From NCBI GenBank assembly GCA_034008185.1, contig CM067091.1, positions 8,101,799 to 8,165,798 of the forward strand: a stretch of 64,000 nt of DNA. The letters run 5' to 3'. Below are positions 13,093 through 25,551 of this stretch, piece by piece. The stretch's first letter is position 1, and every line of letters starts with the position of its first letter. The stretch is from Gorsachius magnificus (lineage: Eukaryota > Chordata > Aves > Pelecaniformes > Ardeidae). The translations under genes and the position numbers were made by a program. The notes beneath the pieces were generated by a model, which worked only from the letters and a program-made list of their open reading frames with translations, made no database searches and was not told where the DNA came from.

Positions 13093-13152
13093 GGAATCAT
13101 GAATGTTTTGGGTTGGAAGGGACCTTTAGAGGTCATCTAGTCCAACCCCCAA
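13093..13152 (-). mobile_element. CR1 LINE 3'-end remnant
   Basis: A very short CR1 tail in reverse orientation: TTTGGGTTGGAAGGGACC-type sequence, then TTTAGAGGTCATCTAGTCCAACCCCC. The octamer tail itself is degraded to AATCATGAATG. Homology stops at about 13152 and the next bases do not look like CR1. It probably belongs to lineage B from its TTTAGAGG block. Confidence 0.85.
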
Positions 13153-16090
13153 TAACTGATTTCCCTTCCACCTTCTGCTCTGTGAAGGCTGCTCCTGATG
13201 TGCAGGAGCATCTGTCTGTGGGACAAAACCATGCCCCTCCTCCAGCCCAGCCATGGTGATGCCCATGGCCCAGCTGATCCTGGGGTGTTTGCAGGGGTCT
13301 GCCCCCTCGCTGCCATCCTCGTTGCTAGAGCCGCAAGAGGCATTGAAGTCAAAAGCTGAGCTCAGCTTCTTTGTATTTTAACAAGTTGCATTTTTAAAAA
13401 TAATTATATTGAGTGAGAATTGTGGTGTTTGGTTTTTGTTTTGGTCTTTTTTTTTTTTGTTGTTTTGGTTTTTTAGAAAAATGAGAAGATGTGACACTGG
13501 CAGAGTTTGGGAGAGCTGTGGGCTGGAGCCACAAGTGTGGACACCGGAGCCTCTCCCTTCTGGAGTCCCCAACCTGTAACAGTTCTGTTATGCTCTCTGT
13601 TCGATAGGGAGGGATGTAGGAATGCCAAATACACTGGTCTGCTGGCTTTCTGCAGAATAACATGCTGCCACTGTGCTGTAGGCTAGCCTCGATTACTCGC
13701 TTGTTATCAGGGTGGAGATCAAAGTACATCATTTAAAGAACAAATGCAGTAAATACCTTGAATTTATGTATTGACTTTTTTGGAAAAGTGGATTGTCACA
13801 ACAAGCTCAAGCTAATCTTTTGGATTCTGCATAAAGAACTGGGAAGAGAGAGAGATGTAAGTGTTACCTGAGGTGTCTCAATTTGCATGATGCAGCGTGA
13901 TTTTATGAGAATCCCACTGCCTGCTCTGTAATTCCTGATTCCATGCCTTGGCATTGCTCTGGGATCTCTGCGTAGTCTGAATATCCTCAGGTCTCTGGGT
14001 GCTACAGGAGTTGAGTCAGTGCTCTTTTCATCTTCTAAGTGCTGACTTAGAGGTTAGTGATTTATTTTTTTTCTACTATAGGTTTATTTTTAGCATCTCC
14101 CGAAAAGTTGCGTACCTTGAAAAGTAAAAGTAAAGGCACCGCTGGAGAGTCTGCTGATGAGATGATTAGTCCGGTTCCTCTGGCCCTTCTTTTTCAAGGC
14201 ATTTCTTTCATTATGTAGCGGCTTTGCTCCATGAAAACGTGTGGTAAATTTGGAGGAAAAAGTGTTAATGAGTGGTCACTCAGGTTAAAATCCTTTGCCA
14301 CTTTAGCGTAGTCTGGAAGTGAGGAAGATGCACGGGTCGGAGGAAGAGGAGATCCCGAAGAAGCTGCTCCATCCTATCCAGCAGTGAGGCTGTTGCCTTC
14401 CCCGATGTTAAAGCTGCTGTCATTAGTTCGAATAAACTAGGAGGTAGAATGTAAGTGATAGGCACAGCCAGGGTGGATTTAGAGCTGCAGCAGCCGTGAA
14501 TGTAGTGGAAATTCTTTGCCGCTGTATTGTCTGAAATTGCAGTACGATCTCCTGTATGTAAATTACAGGCTGTGTAATTAAAATGTTTTAATGAAATAGT
14601 GCAAGCTAAAGCCTACTTGGACAAGCGGAATGGCTACATAGAATTGGGGTTTGTGGATCTTATAAGCAATTTGAAAGACACTTTTTTTTCTTTAAAACAT
14701 TTAGTTATGCTGCAGCCCTGATGGTTTAATTATGTTGAAATGACAGGCCTTGCATATGGTGGGGATTGGTATTGCGGTGTCTCCATGATGTGGTTTCTCA
14801 TCTCCTTCAGCAGAAGTTTATACTTATACAAAAGAGCCTTTGCGAATCATCCTATAGTATGCTTGCTGTAACAGAAACCTCTTTGTAAGAGTTTGGGGCT
14901 CTCTGTGCAAGCTGGTGGGAGAACTCTTATGCATCTTGATGGGCAATAAGAACAGTTCCTTGCTAAATGAAAATGCAATGCTCTTTAATGTTTCCTTAGT
15001 TTTCTTATTCAGAAAAAAAGCAAATCTAGCAGTCAGCCCTGGCAATGTCCGTGGTATTGTCCCATCTTCAGTCTTGCATTTCCATCCTGAATTTTCAAGG
15101 CGCAGGAGGTGGCCACAGCCCTCAGCAGGTGCCCTTTACCAGCCCAGAGCCCCCGGCCTTGCCTTGCCACCAAACTGCGGAGGAGACGTAGGAGGAGATG
15201 GCCCCAATGGTGCTGCTGCAGCCCTTGACAACACTTACCCCGTCAGCCCCCATGGGCTGCCAGGCTGTGGCGGCTCCACTCCTCTTTTCCAGCAGGATTG
15301 AGAGTCTGGAGGTGAATAATTGCTATTTTGGTTTCTCCGTTTCCCTCTTCCTTTTGTAGCAGATGGGGAGAAGGTGAGAAGCCATGAACTCTTCTGTCAT
15401 TAGTCTTCCGAGAGCAGTCATTTGTACGCTGTTTATCCCACATTTTCTACTCCGAAAGAGTCACAAAATCTGCAGAAATCCCAGCTCGAGGAACAGCTGG
15501 CTCTGGGTCCAACAGCTGGGGCTTGGAGTGGAGCTGGGTGGAGAGGAAACAATTTTGAAGGACTTGCCCTTTGCAGAATTCATACACCTTCTGTTTGCAG
15601 AATCCCCAGCAGTCCCCCTGACATATCACTGAGCCACGCTTCTCAGGAGGGTAGATAGGAAAAAAAGGCCTCTTCCAAGTGCTGGGCTCATTCAAATTGG
15701 GTGGCTCCTTCCATAGAGAGTGAAGAAGACAAAAGTAATTTTTCACCAAAAAAACTGGATTATTTAAATTTTCTCTGTCTGAAAGCAATAGCAGGACAAG
15801 GCAAAAAGCTCCAGCTGGTCTTTACAGGTCTCCTGCGGGTCAGCCTGCAAAGGGAATGTCGTCCTCATCACCCTGTTTCCGTCCTCAGCTCCAATTGTAA
15901 ACTCACGGTCTTGGTATGGGTCCTTGAAAGCCAACTATGTTGGCAATTGAGTCTCTGCTTGTGGTCTTCCCAAACAGCAGAAGCACCAGAGGGCAGCATA
16001 AATCTGAGAGGCTGAGGATGAAGCCCCTTCCACCAAAAAACCTTGCAGATAGAATTAGCTGTGCCCTGATTGTTAATGCTCAAGAGAAGA
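13153..16090. other. non-coding sequence, no gene recognised
   Basis: About 2.9 kb without a recognised gene. It includes a T-rich stretch near 13440-13475 and an AT-rich part at 14480-14760 with homeobox-like TAATTA words. Frames up to 128 codons (14915-15301) lack recognisable domains. The compositional change at about 15060 from AT-rich to GC-rich is not matched to any element I can name. Confidence 0.6.
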
Positions 16091-16915
16091 TCATAGAATC
16101 ATAGAATGGTTTGGGTTGGAAGGGACCTTTAGAGGCCATCCAGTCCAACCCCCCTGCAGTGAGCAGGGACACCACTAACTAGATCAGGTTGCTCACAGCC
16201 CTGTCCAACCTGGCCTTGAATGTTTCCAGGGGCCTCCACCACCTCTCTGGGCAACCGTTCCAGTGTTTCACCACCCTCATGGTAAAGAATTTCTTCCTTA
16301 GATCCAGTCTAAACCTACCCTGGTTTAGTTTAAAACCATCACCCCTCATCCTGTCACAACCAGCCCTGCTAAAAAGTTTGTCCCCACCTTTCCTATAGGC
16401 CCCCTTTAAGCACTGAAAGGCCACGATCAGCTCTCTCCCCGCAGCCTTCTCTTCTCCAGGCTGAACAAGCCTAACTCTCTCAGCCTGTCCTCATAGGAGA
16501 GGTGCTCCAGCCCTTGGATCATTTTAGTAGCCCTCCTCTGGACCCGCTCCAACAGTTCCATGTCCTTCTTGTGCTGAGGGCTCCAGAGCTGGACGCAGTA
16601 CTCTAGGTGAGGTCTCACCAGAGCAGAGGGGCAGAATCACCTTCCTCGCCCCCCTGGCCACACTTCTCCTGATGCAGCCTAGGGTAGGGTTGGCTTCTGG
16701 GCTGCCAGCGCACATTGCTGGCTCATGTCCAGCTTTTCATCCATCAGTACCCCCAAGTCCCTCTCGGCAGGGCTGCTCTCGATCCTTTCTTCCCCCAGCC
16801 TGTATTGATACTGGGGGTTACCCTGACCCAGGTGCAGGACCTTGCACTTGGCCTTGTTGAACCTCATGAGGTTCACACAGGCCCACCTCTCCAGCCTGTC
16901 CAGGTCTCTGGATGA
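16091..16915 (-). mobile_element. CR1 LINE 3' fragment, lineage B, reverse orientation
   Basis: It starts on the + strand with the inverted tail TCATAGAATCATAGAATGG and GGTTGGAAGGGACC. It runs into ORF2 C-terminal sequence and the end of the RT domain ([21 protein letters not shown], then [19 protein letters not shown] on the minus strand). It breaks off near 16915. ORF2 is split by stops and frameshifts into pieces at about 16179-16424, 16427-16618 and 16679-16910. The segment [10 protein letters not shown] reads through without the 2-nt insertion seen in lineage A, so it is a useful in-window comparison. Non-functional. Confidence 0.95.
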
Positions 16916-18181
16916 TGCAAAAATCTTTTGCCTAGTAACATAAGTTATCACTGTAACAGAGCTGTGTAAGAGCAGAGGAAGAAAGAAGAGCTCCATAAAG
17001 TGCTCTGGTTGCTGTGTTGTGCTGAGGACCTTTCCTGAAAAACGTCTGTGTGTGATGGCTGCGGGCCCTGCAGCACCCCCAGGTACATGGGAAGATTTTT
17101 GTCTCAGGGAATACCTACCTGCATGTAGCCAGCATCATTTGAGGAAGAAATGAACCTGTGGAAGTAGTCTTTGCATCCTTTAGATGATTAAGCACATATA
17201 GGAAGCTGTGTGTCAATAGTATTTATTTTTTAATCTAGAATTGGAAGAAATGCACTTTAAAAAAACCAACCAAACAACAAAACCAAACCGAAACCCAAAT
17301 ACCAACTTTCTTAGGTGGCAAGGGAAGCTTTAGTGCAGTTTTACTAACATTTGAGAGATTCCTGTCACTTTATACAGAGCAAAAATTAGTCTTAGCAGGT
17401 AATAAAACCAGCAAGCTTCTCAAAGCTGGAAAACGTCCCTTTCACTAATCCACTGAAAGTAAGGGCCAAGGATACAGCAAGCGTTTGTCAGACTTTTCCA
17501 TTTCTGCAAAGCCTTTTTTATATGCGATTCTGTTCTTTGTGAGCCTTCCCTTAATCTACTTCTGAGTTGGTTTTTTTTGAAGGAAACTTTGCTGGCTGAT
17601 GCTTCACTCCTTTTAAAAGTTTTATGTAAAGTCTTGGTGCCAGATGCTGCACACCAGATCAGTGGCTTTACACTTGCAGCCTGCCATGGAGTTGCTCTCT
17701 CGCAGTTTGGCTTCTTTATTCCGTATTCTGCCAGGTTGGTCAATTGAACTCTGTTCCCAACTCTTGCAAAAATGTAAAATAGGATTTCAGTAGGCTGCCT
17801 GCGGATGTCTAAATGCAATCAGCGTGTGGACGATGTATGTATTTGGGCATTAAAAAAACTGAGCTGTTGCATTTTGGCTGGGATAGGCTCTTCATTTCTT
17901 TATCACAGAGCATTTAATAGGGAATAAGTAACCCATGTAATCATTGCTGCATCCCTATTTCTTCCCTCTGTCTCGCTGGATATGGAGAAGCACCTGCTTG
18001 CATGGGAGGTGTCACAAGCTCAGATGCTGGATCATCTGGAGGCAGCTCTCCAAGGCCAGCTCCTCATCTGCAATGTTGCTGTTGTGCATCGTGGTGTGAG
18101 AAGACCCCGCGCTGGGCTACACCTCAAAACCTGCCCCCAGGTGGGCTGCAAGGAGCTTGGCTGAAGCCATGCACGGTGTGG
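16916..18181. other. non-coding sequence, no gene recognised
   Basis: Sequence between two reverse CR1 copies. It includes a purine and CCAA-rich patch near 17260-17300. A 132-codon minus-strand frame (17420-17818) has no recognisable domain and is probably a chance frame. Confidence 0.6.
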
Positions 18182-19200
18182 TCATAGAATTGTTTAGGTT
18201 GGAAAAGCCCAACCGTTCCCCTAACCCTGCCATCCCACCACTAAACCATGGCCCTGAGCACCACAGCTACACATCTTTTAAATCCCTCCAAGGATGGGGA
18301 CTCAAACCCTTCCCTGGGCAGCCCCTTCCAGTGCTTGACAGCCCTTTTGGGGAAGGAATTTTTCCTAATGTCCAACCTAAACCTGCCCTGGTGCAACTTG
18401 AGGCCATTTCCCCTTGTCCCATTCCCCGTTACCTGGGAGCAGAGCCTGGCTCCCCCCTCCTGTCAGACAGTTGTAGGGAGCGATAAGGTCTCCCCTCAGC
18501 CTCCTCTTCTCCAGGCTGAACACCCCCAGCTCCCCCAGCCGCTCCCCAGCAGCCTTGGGCTCCAGACCCCTCCCCAGCTCCGGTGCCCTTCTCTGGACAC
18601 GCTCCAGCCCCTCCATGTCCTTCTGGGAGTGAGGGGCTCAACCCTGAACCCACCATTTGAGGGGTGGCCTCACCAGTGCCCAGGACAGGGGCATGGTCAC
18701 TGCCCTGCTCCTGCTGGCCACACCAGTCCTGATACAAGCCAGGATGCTGTTGGCCCTCTTGGCCACCTGGGCACATATTCAGCCGGCTGTCAACCAGTAC
18801 ACCCCCAGGTCCTTTTCCGCCGGGCAGGTTTCCAGCCACTCTGCCCCATGCCTGTAGCATTGCATTGGATTGTTATGACCCAAGTGCAGGACCCGGCACT
18901 TGGCCTTGTTGAACCTCGTATAGATGGCCTTGGCCCATGGATCCAGCCTGGCCAGGTCCCTCTGCAGAGCTCTCCTCCCCTCCAGCAGATTGACACTCCT
19001 GCCCAGCTTGGTGCCATCTGCAAACTGAGTGAGGGTGCACTCGATCCCCTCATCCAGGTCATTGATAACGATGTTAAACAAGACTGGTCCCAGAACTGAG
19101 CCCTGGGGGACACCACTTGTGACCGGCTGCCCACTGGATTTAACTCCATTCACCACAACTCTCCGGGCTTGGCCATCCAGCCAGTTTTTTACCCAGCGAT
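18182..19200 (-). mobile_element. CR1 LINE, 5'-truncated, lineage A, copy 2
   Basis: This is the reverse-orientation near-twin of the copy at 4005-5342. The translated RT block is identical over at least 120 residues, including the unusual FADG motif (codon at 19013-19015) and the premature end [10 protein letters not shown]. It differs by keeping the 42-nt segment missing near 4942, and by lacking an 11-nt block at about 18777 and about 17 nt beside the 3' tail. The tail on the + strand is TCATAGAATTGTTTAGGTTGG. Clear CR1 similarity ends near 19200, where RWVKNWLDG gives way to unrelated sequence. The 283-codon + strand frame across this element (18248-19099) is an antisense shadow. Confidence 0.95.
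18779..19200 (-). pseudogene. CR1 ORF2 reverse-transcriptase fragment (dead)
   Basis: The remnant RT frame begins at RWVKNWLDG, contains [15 protein letters not shown] and the mutated motif C FADGT, and stops after [10 protein letters not shown] because of the TA insertion at 18798-18799. The frame stays open upstream to 19270, but those residues do not look like CR1. The missing catalytic aspartate and the truncation make it inactive. Confidence 0.85.
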
Positions 19201-22200
19201 CCTTGTCCTTGTCATGCAGCCCAGCCCTGAACCAGGACAGCGCCCAGGAGTACAACCTGGGGGGTGGCATCTCTATGTCACCTCATCTTGATGCCCAATA
19301 TAGGGAGACCAAACGATAGGAAACAGGGAGGTGTTGTTTGCGTGCCTGGTGTGCCTAATATTTAGCTCCAATTTTGTCAGCTTGAGCTGCTGCTCTAAGT
19401 GTATAAATGTGTTCTGGTTTATTTGGGCAGCAGATTTGTTTTTCTTTATTGGCTTAAAAATAAATTGTGCAGCCTATACTATTTAAGCCACTAGCCAGGC
19501 TGTTTGCTCAACCCCTGGAGAGCCCTTCTTTAGTTCTGTATTGTTAATTCAAACTGTGTTTTAGCTGGTGTGCCTGGCCTTACAGATCTTACTTCATTCC
19601 CCTGCCCCGCCCCCCCAATGTATTTATTGCTATGATTTTTGGTTGTTATTTTCTCTGCCTACAGGCATTCTCTGTGCTTGCTTAAATTGCTGTTGATGTT
19701 CCTGCCAAGGCTAATGCATTAATATTTATTTCATGCTGACGTGTATACAAGTGTTACGTATTTGTCATGAATTAACAAAAAGTTTATAATTGATGTACCT
19801 GGGAAGTCCCCTCGCGGCACTGGGCACAGTGACTTTTCCTGCTCTTCTGCAGACCAACTTGCATCTAGATGTTTCTCATGGAGAAAGAACAAAATACCCT
19901 CTGTCCCCACTGCCAGAAATCACACATCCCCATTTGTTTGGGGAATATTATTTCCTCTTTAATCCTGTCTATTCTTCTAGCTTGTTTGCTTTGGTGTTAC
20001 TCTGTTCCACCATGGAGATAGGAGAGCTCAGCTGCAGAAAGGTTGCTTAGTCCAGAGCATCAAGGAGATGACTTCTTCACTTAGTCTATCACTTTTCTCA
20101 CCCAGGGCATTTCTGGAGAAACATCTTGGTGAAATTTAAGCCCGTAATTTTTTAGCTGTGTGATGAGCTGTTGCTTGAGGGTGCTGCTTGGATCTCAGCG
20201 CTGGGAAGCAATGGGCTTTAACTTTTGGTTGAGTTGTCAGCTGGGTATGGACCCTAGGAGTATGGAACCTGGCAGAATCCTTCTCATGCACCTTTGCTAA
20301 TTAGTATTTCACATCGAGGGAGCGTTGTCCAGGCTCACAAGGAGGAAACACAGCCCCTGCAGCTCTCCTGGGCGGGTTTGTTTTGTTTGGATGCTTGTGA
20401 CATGGATGACAGCTCTGAGAAGGGTTGGATGCTCACATAGGAGCTTTCAAACTGCATCCGCTGCTGGATTTGGCTGGCTCCAAAGTGGCAAATGAAATAT
20501 GGGAGAGAGAGAGAGAAACTTTCACACCTTCTAGCCAGCCAGCCTCAACTGAGCAGTGAGCTCTGCTGTTGGCTCTTCTGCACCTAAACGCACCGTGGGA
20601 CTGGGTTAAAGGAACAACTTTCCACCACTTCACTCTCTGTAGGACTTTAGGAATAAATAACTAAAGCTCTCCATGCACTTTCCACTTGCAAAATTGCATT
20701 AATGATGTTTGCATGCGTTCATAGTGTTTTGTACTCCAAGAATAGAAGTGTTATGTCAGTGCTGCTCCTTGTCATTATTTATTATCTCGGAGCTAATGGG
20801 ATGCAATGTGAAAAGTGCAGCATGATTTCGGAAGCTGAAGGTATGCCATGTTTCCTGATGGCAATGTGAATGATTGTGGCTTTTTGAGGCAGTGCGAGAT
20901 GTGGAATTTGTCCTTTGCAGCACGCTGGGGGAATCCTTCATTGTTCCTCTGAGCAGGACTCACCAGGCGGTAGGTGTTTTGTATTAGTCTGGAAGGACAC
21001 TGGAGAAATGTAAGAAAATAGCTGGTGTAAATTTGTGGTTTCAGCAATATTAAGAAATTGTGGACATGTTGTTGGGAATAGCATTTCAGGGTTTAAATGC
21101 ATGAGAAAGGCAGTAGGGGGATACTTGAGATACAAAAGCATTTCAGCCTTGAAAGTCCTGCGTGACCTGACGTTCACTGAAATAACATTTTGAATCCAGA
21201 ATGAAACTGTGAATAACTGGATTTTCGCTTTTTCCTGCTCCTCCTTTTCTCCCAAGCTCTTCCTCAAAGCAGGTCAGCACACGTGTGGTGGAGCAACGAC
21301 ATGGGGTGTATCTTCGGTCCATCATCTTGTTGCGTCTCAGAAACTGAGCAGAGCTAGAGTTGGTCTGGTCCTTCAGCAGGAGACATCCAGGTGCCTCCCA
21401 GCCATTGAGTTTTGGGGAAAGGGCCTCGTGTTGCCAGCAAAGGTGCCGAGTTTTGGTTGACCTGGTCAGCAAAAGAGCCAAGGAGAAGACCTGGTTGTTT
21501 GTAGTCAATGAAATGAAACCTTATGCAAAATCCAACTCATGAGCCCAAGGGTCTGGCCACCGTCTCATCTGGGTGCATTCCACTAAACCTAATTCCAGGT
21601 TGCTGCAGCGGTTTGCATTTTTAACTAGAAAATATTTCAGATGAGCGCAAATGGCTGCATCCCGTGCTTTGAGGTGGATGCTTTTGACTTAGATTTAGAG
21701 GCTTAATTTTGAAGCCAATACTTTCGTGAAGTTTTTTTCGTAAATACTTGCATCCCTTCACTCCAGGGAGGGAGTGGACACTGACACCGGGCTGGTCCCG
21801 ATTCTTACGCTGCAAATTGGCTTTAGATCTTTCAAAAAAGAAAACATCCAATTATGTGTTAAAAAAATGCAGCCCCCCTCCCTCTGTAATTTCAGATAAT
21901 TAAATACATCCTTGCATATTTGTAGCCTGCATAATCAGTTGTTCAAACATGACAGTCTTATTAAGTATGGATTGTAAGTAGTCTCTGGAGTTTAAACTAT
22001 TGCATATTTATTTAAAAAGGAAGAAAAAAGAACCTGTGGCCAACAGAAATGTCCTGTCATACATCCTGGCTGACCTGATGTTGTCTATCAAGGTATGTTT
22101 GAGCTTTCAGATATTAGAACTTTTCAAAGGAAAACACATGGATCCCACCTCTTTCGTATTAATATTTCCTGAGTGCTTTTCCTTTCAAGTGTTTCTGTTT

Positions 22201-23860
22201 TCAGTGGTGCCTTTTTCAAATTAAAAAGGCTTCCCAAGCCTTTAAACACAGCATGTGTCCAAAGTGTGGAAAATTCTCTTTGAAGAGTCACAGTGTTTTA
22301 AAAAAAAAAAAGGGAGGTAAAAAAGGAGGAGAGCAAATGCTGGCTGGTGTGGTGTGAAGGGCAGCTTGGTGCTTTCAAACAGAGCATTTCTGATTAGACA
22401 TGGGCTTGGCTTTGCCGGTGTTGCACCTTATCCAGATAAAGATGAATATGCATGCCGGTGTACTTTGAAATATTTGTGTGATCTCTATTAATCTAGTTGG
22501 TGTTAACAGGACTGTTTGGATGCTCATGTTGTTTGCAGCCGAAGTAGGATGTGAAATAGCTGGGGCTGGTTTCTCTGGGAGGTTGCAGGTGAACGTGGGG
22601 ATGCCTGACAGTGCTGACGGAAGGGAGGGAAGAAAGGGAAAATAATCTCTATGGAATATAGGTTTCTTCTTGATATCATTGCATTTGCATATCCCTCGGA
22701 CACTGGCCTGTATGGTGGTGTTTTCAATGAAATGCAATGTGATTTTGTGATGAAATGCAATCCTCAGGCTGGCGTGCTGGCCTGGCTGCTCTGCTCAGGC
22801 TCACCCATCCTGCTGGCTGCTTGCAGGCAGTGGAAGTACAGGGTCAGGGCCAGTCCTGTGATTGCCAAGAACTTTATTTTGCGATTTCTACAGGGTTACT
22901 GCAAATGAACAGGGGGTTAGGAAATACTTTGTCTTACATCTGTCAGCCTGCAACTCCTCTCTGCAAAGGCTGCTGAATTGCTCTGCGGGTGTTTGCAAGG
23001 TTTCATCGCAGCTGCCCTGAGCATCCCGGGGTGGCGGTGGAGGAGCAGGTCTTGGCGGCGTTGGGATCTGGAGGGTCCCTGGTGTGCTGCCATCTCCCCG
23101 CAGCCCCTGAGCGGGATGGGGGCTGCCAGGCAGAGCCCTGCCGCCCTCCCGGAGTCCATGCGGAGCTTCAGGCTGCAGTGATGTGGGAAGGGACTGGTGC
23201 AACAGCTCGCAAATCCCTGCTGGCCTCTTTAATTGACAAGGATCTGTTATGTCCTTTTTAATCTGTGCAAAACTTTCCTGGAATCCAGCTTAGGTAGTTA
23301 TTTGGAGCCTGTCACTATCTGATTATCACAATGCTGACTGATGGGCAGAGAACGTGGTGAACGTCTGACCCTCTGAAGAGGCCGCAGAGCACGGTGTATT
23401 GATAACCTGTGGAAAAGGCAGGTTTGTGGTTTTTAGGCTGTATTTGCCAGCGGTTAAGTATCTCTGTGTTACCGAAACAGCTTTCAGGATAACACTGGAT
23501 GCTTATAGACTTTTTTCTTGTTTTATTTCTGTGTTTGCTATCCCCTTTTCTCCTCCTACCTTGTGTCGCTCGTGCTAAATGTAGAGCAAGCCCTCTCTCT
23601 GGTGGGGTTTGAAGTTAGCAGGGATACTGTTAAATTAGTGCTAAATTAGCAAAGTTCAGGGCAGGAGCTGTGAAAATATTGGGAGAGTAGAAGAAATTCA
23701 AAAGTTTGAGGGATGGTATTTTTTGTAGCAGGCACCTAATTAGTAGGAAAAGAGAAAAAGAAAACCATTTTGAGCTTGCTGTGACATTATCCTGTATGAA
23801 GATCTCTGTCTTTCAAGGCGTTCTGTGTCTCATGTATGCATGGCTTGTGACACTGGCATT
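19201..23860. other. non-coding sequence; AT-rich possible conserved stretch at 19360-19800
   Basis: About 4.7 kb without a recognised gene. The interval 19360-19800 is AT-rich, free of simple repeats, and rich in TAATGCATTAATATT- and ATGAATTAAC-type words. That is the look of many vertebrate conserved non-coding elements, but I cannot test conservation. A similar look is seen at 22380-22560. A GC-rich patch with scattered CpG lies at 22975-23180. It is too short and too CpG-poor to call an island with confidence. Confidence 0.5.
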
Positions 23861-23960
23861 ATAGGCTCCTACATGGGAAAAGAGGGGACTGAGAGAAGAC
23901 GCCTCATCCCCTGGTTCACAACTGGGAAGAGAACCCAGGGTTTGATTCCCAATCCCCTCC
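23861..23960 (-). mobile_element. possible MIR-like ancient SINE, reverse orientation
   Basis: On the + strand, ACATGGGAAAAGAGGGGACTGAG is followed by GGTTCACAACTGGGAAGAGAACCCAGG and then TTGATTCCCAATCCCC. The order and spacing resemble a reversed MIR-family SINE: ACAGATGGGGAAACTGAGG, GGTCACAC, AGCTGGGAATAGAACCCAGG, then CTGACTCCCAGTCC. This is a better match than the candidate at 3145-3260. MIR-type SINEs are ancient and rare in birds. It could also be misread as a tRNA T-arm, but no cloverleaf forms upstream. Confidence 0.48.
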
Positions 23961-24276
23961 TTTATCTGTGGGTTGACATTTCTTTATTCCCCATCTGCTT
24001 AGCACTGGAGTATGATCGTAGTACATAAATTGTCCTTAAACCTCGCCAGATGCTTGATCAAAGGTGGAGAGGTAGTACACAGGTTAAAGGCCAAGATCAG
24101 ACCTGCAGAAAGCAGATGCAAAGCTGAAGTGTCAGAGGTAACATCGTGCTGGATAACAACTTCTGTGGCAGCAATGCGTGGCTGGTAGCAGGAAGTACAT
24201 GGAGAAAACTGGATTCCTTCACTGTCTGCCCTTTGCGACTTAGGATATCAAGACAGTACAGGCTGCTCCTGCTTGA

Positions 24277-24282
<6 letters not shown>

Positions 24283-24308
<26 letters not shown>
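24283..24308 (+). repeat. poly-T run of 26
   Basis: A pure T run after GATTTCTC, followed by CCTTTTTCTC. It is a homopolymer, possibly the reversed A-tail of a lost retroposon, but the flanking sequence is not recognised. Confidence 0.9.
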
Positions 24309-25551
24309 CCTTTTTCTCTTTCCATATCTGAAAGTTAAATTGTAGGAGTGGGGACGTGTTTGCTCGAACATACCCACCAGGCTTAGTTGGCTTCTGGGAA
24401 TCCCTCTGAAGTGAACTTGAACTCCAAGGGATGGAGCTGCTGGCCTTGGAGGAGGCAAATAAAAGGCTCTACTTGCTGCATCTTAGCTGGTCTTGGCATT
24501 TTTTTTTGTCCTCTGAGGTTGTGCTGCTTTGTCTTCCCAGGCGGTTTCCTGGTGCTTAGAGGAAAAAAAGGCCACAACCATGCTCTGAGAAGAGATTTGT
24601 GCTATAATGAGAATCCTTTGCTTTTATTAGTGCTATTTGCATAGACTCAGAGCATGTGGAAGATAAGAGGCTTAGGCTGTTAAGTGTAGAGAAATGTAAG
24701 GTAATAACGAGGTTACGGAGGAAATCCTCAGCGGCTGTTCCGAGCCGGGCACAGAGCCCTGCACCCCTCTGCTCAGCCACCCATGGCAATACCAAATGTG
24801 GGGTGAAAAGTGGTGTGGACCCTGGGAATTTCCCCCGTCCTTCAAGCTGTGCAGCACTGGATTTTGCCTGAAATGCTGCCTGTTATTCCACCTCTTTGCT
24901 TCTGCCGTACTCCCACTGTATTTTATAGCCTTTGCTCCTGATTTTTTCCTGTCTAGCATGGGGTTTATTGCCCATCTGGCTTTGTAAGGTGGTGGGAGGA
25001 TGCCCAGATACCTGCAGAAAGCAGGAGCAGGTGGGGGGGTTTATGCTACCTTCAGCCTCTCTCTGCCTGATGCTTCAGCATGCTGCGGGAGCCACTGCAG
25101 GTTGGATATTGCTGGTATGAGATGGACAGATTTTCTTGTAATGCCATTTACTTAAAGACTTGTTTAGGTGCCCAGCTGAGAGCCCTTCATGGGAATGGAC
25201 TCCTCCTTGGAATATGCCATTTTGCAAAGCCAGTACATGCCATATCTTTTTTTATATATATACGTATTGTATGTATCTATATATTTGTATATATGCTTGT
25301 GGCACTGATGGAGCACTCTGTAGATTAGGTGGAAATGTAGTTATTAGCTCTTGATAAGCAGCCACTTTTCATCCCAGCTGTTTTTTAATTAAACGTAGAT
25401 GTGAAGTGCAGCTGTTCGTTCAAAGGACATTTTTTACTTCTACAGCATTTTCCAATGTTGAGTCCTGTAGCTCAGTGCAAGAAGAAAATCCTTCACAAGG
25501 TCCTATTTTTCATTCCTACTTCATTTTTCTAACAAATATTTCTTATTACAG

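Noticed and set aside
13153..13345. Possible extension of the CR1 remnant at 13093-13152
   Set aside because: Sequence beyond 13152 no longer follows CR1 order and could not be aligned by eye to the other copies.
18248..19099. 283-codon open frame on the + strand, the longest in the window
   Set aside because: It is antisense to the CR1 at 18182-19200. The true CR1 translation is on the minus strand, and the + frame has no recognisable domain. The same antisense peptide recurs over the CR1 at 4005-5342 (4676-5254, minus).
23920..23960. tRNA T-arm-like GGTTTGATTCCC
   Set aside because: No acceptor, D or anticodon arms fold upstream at the right spacing. A reversed SINE relic explains the word better.
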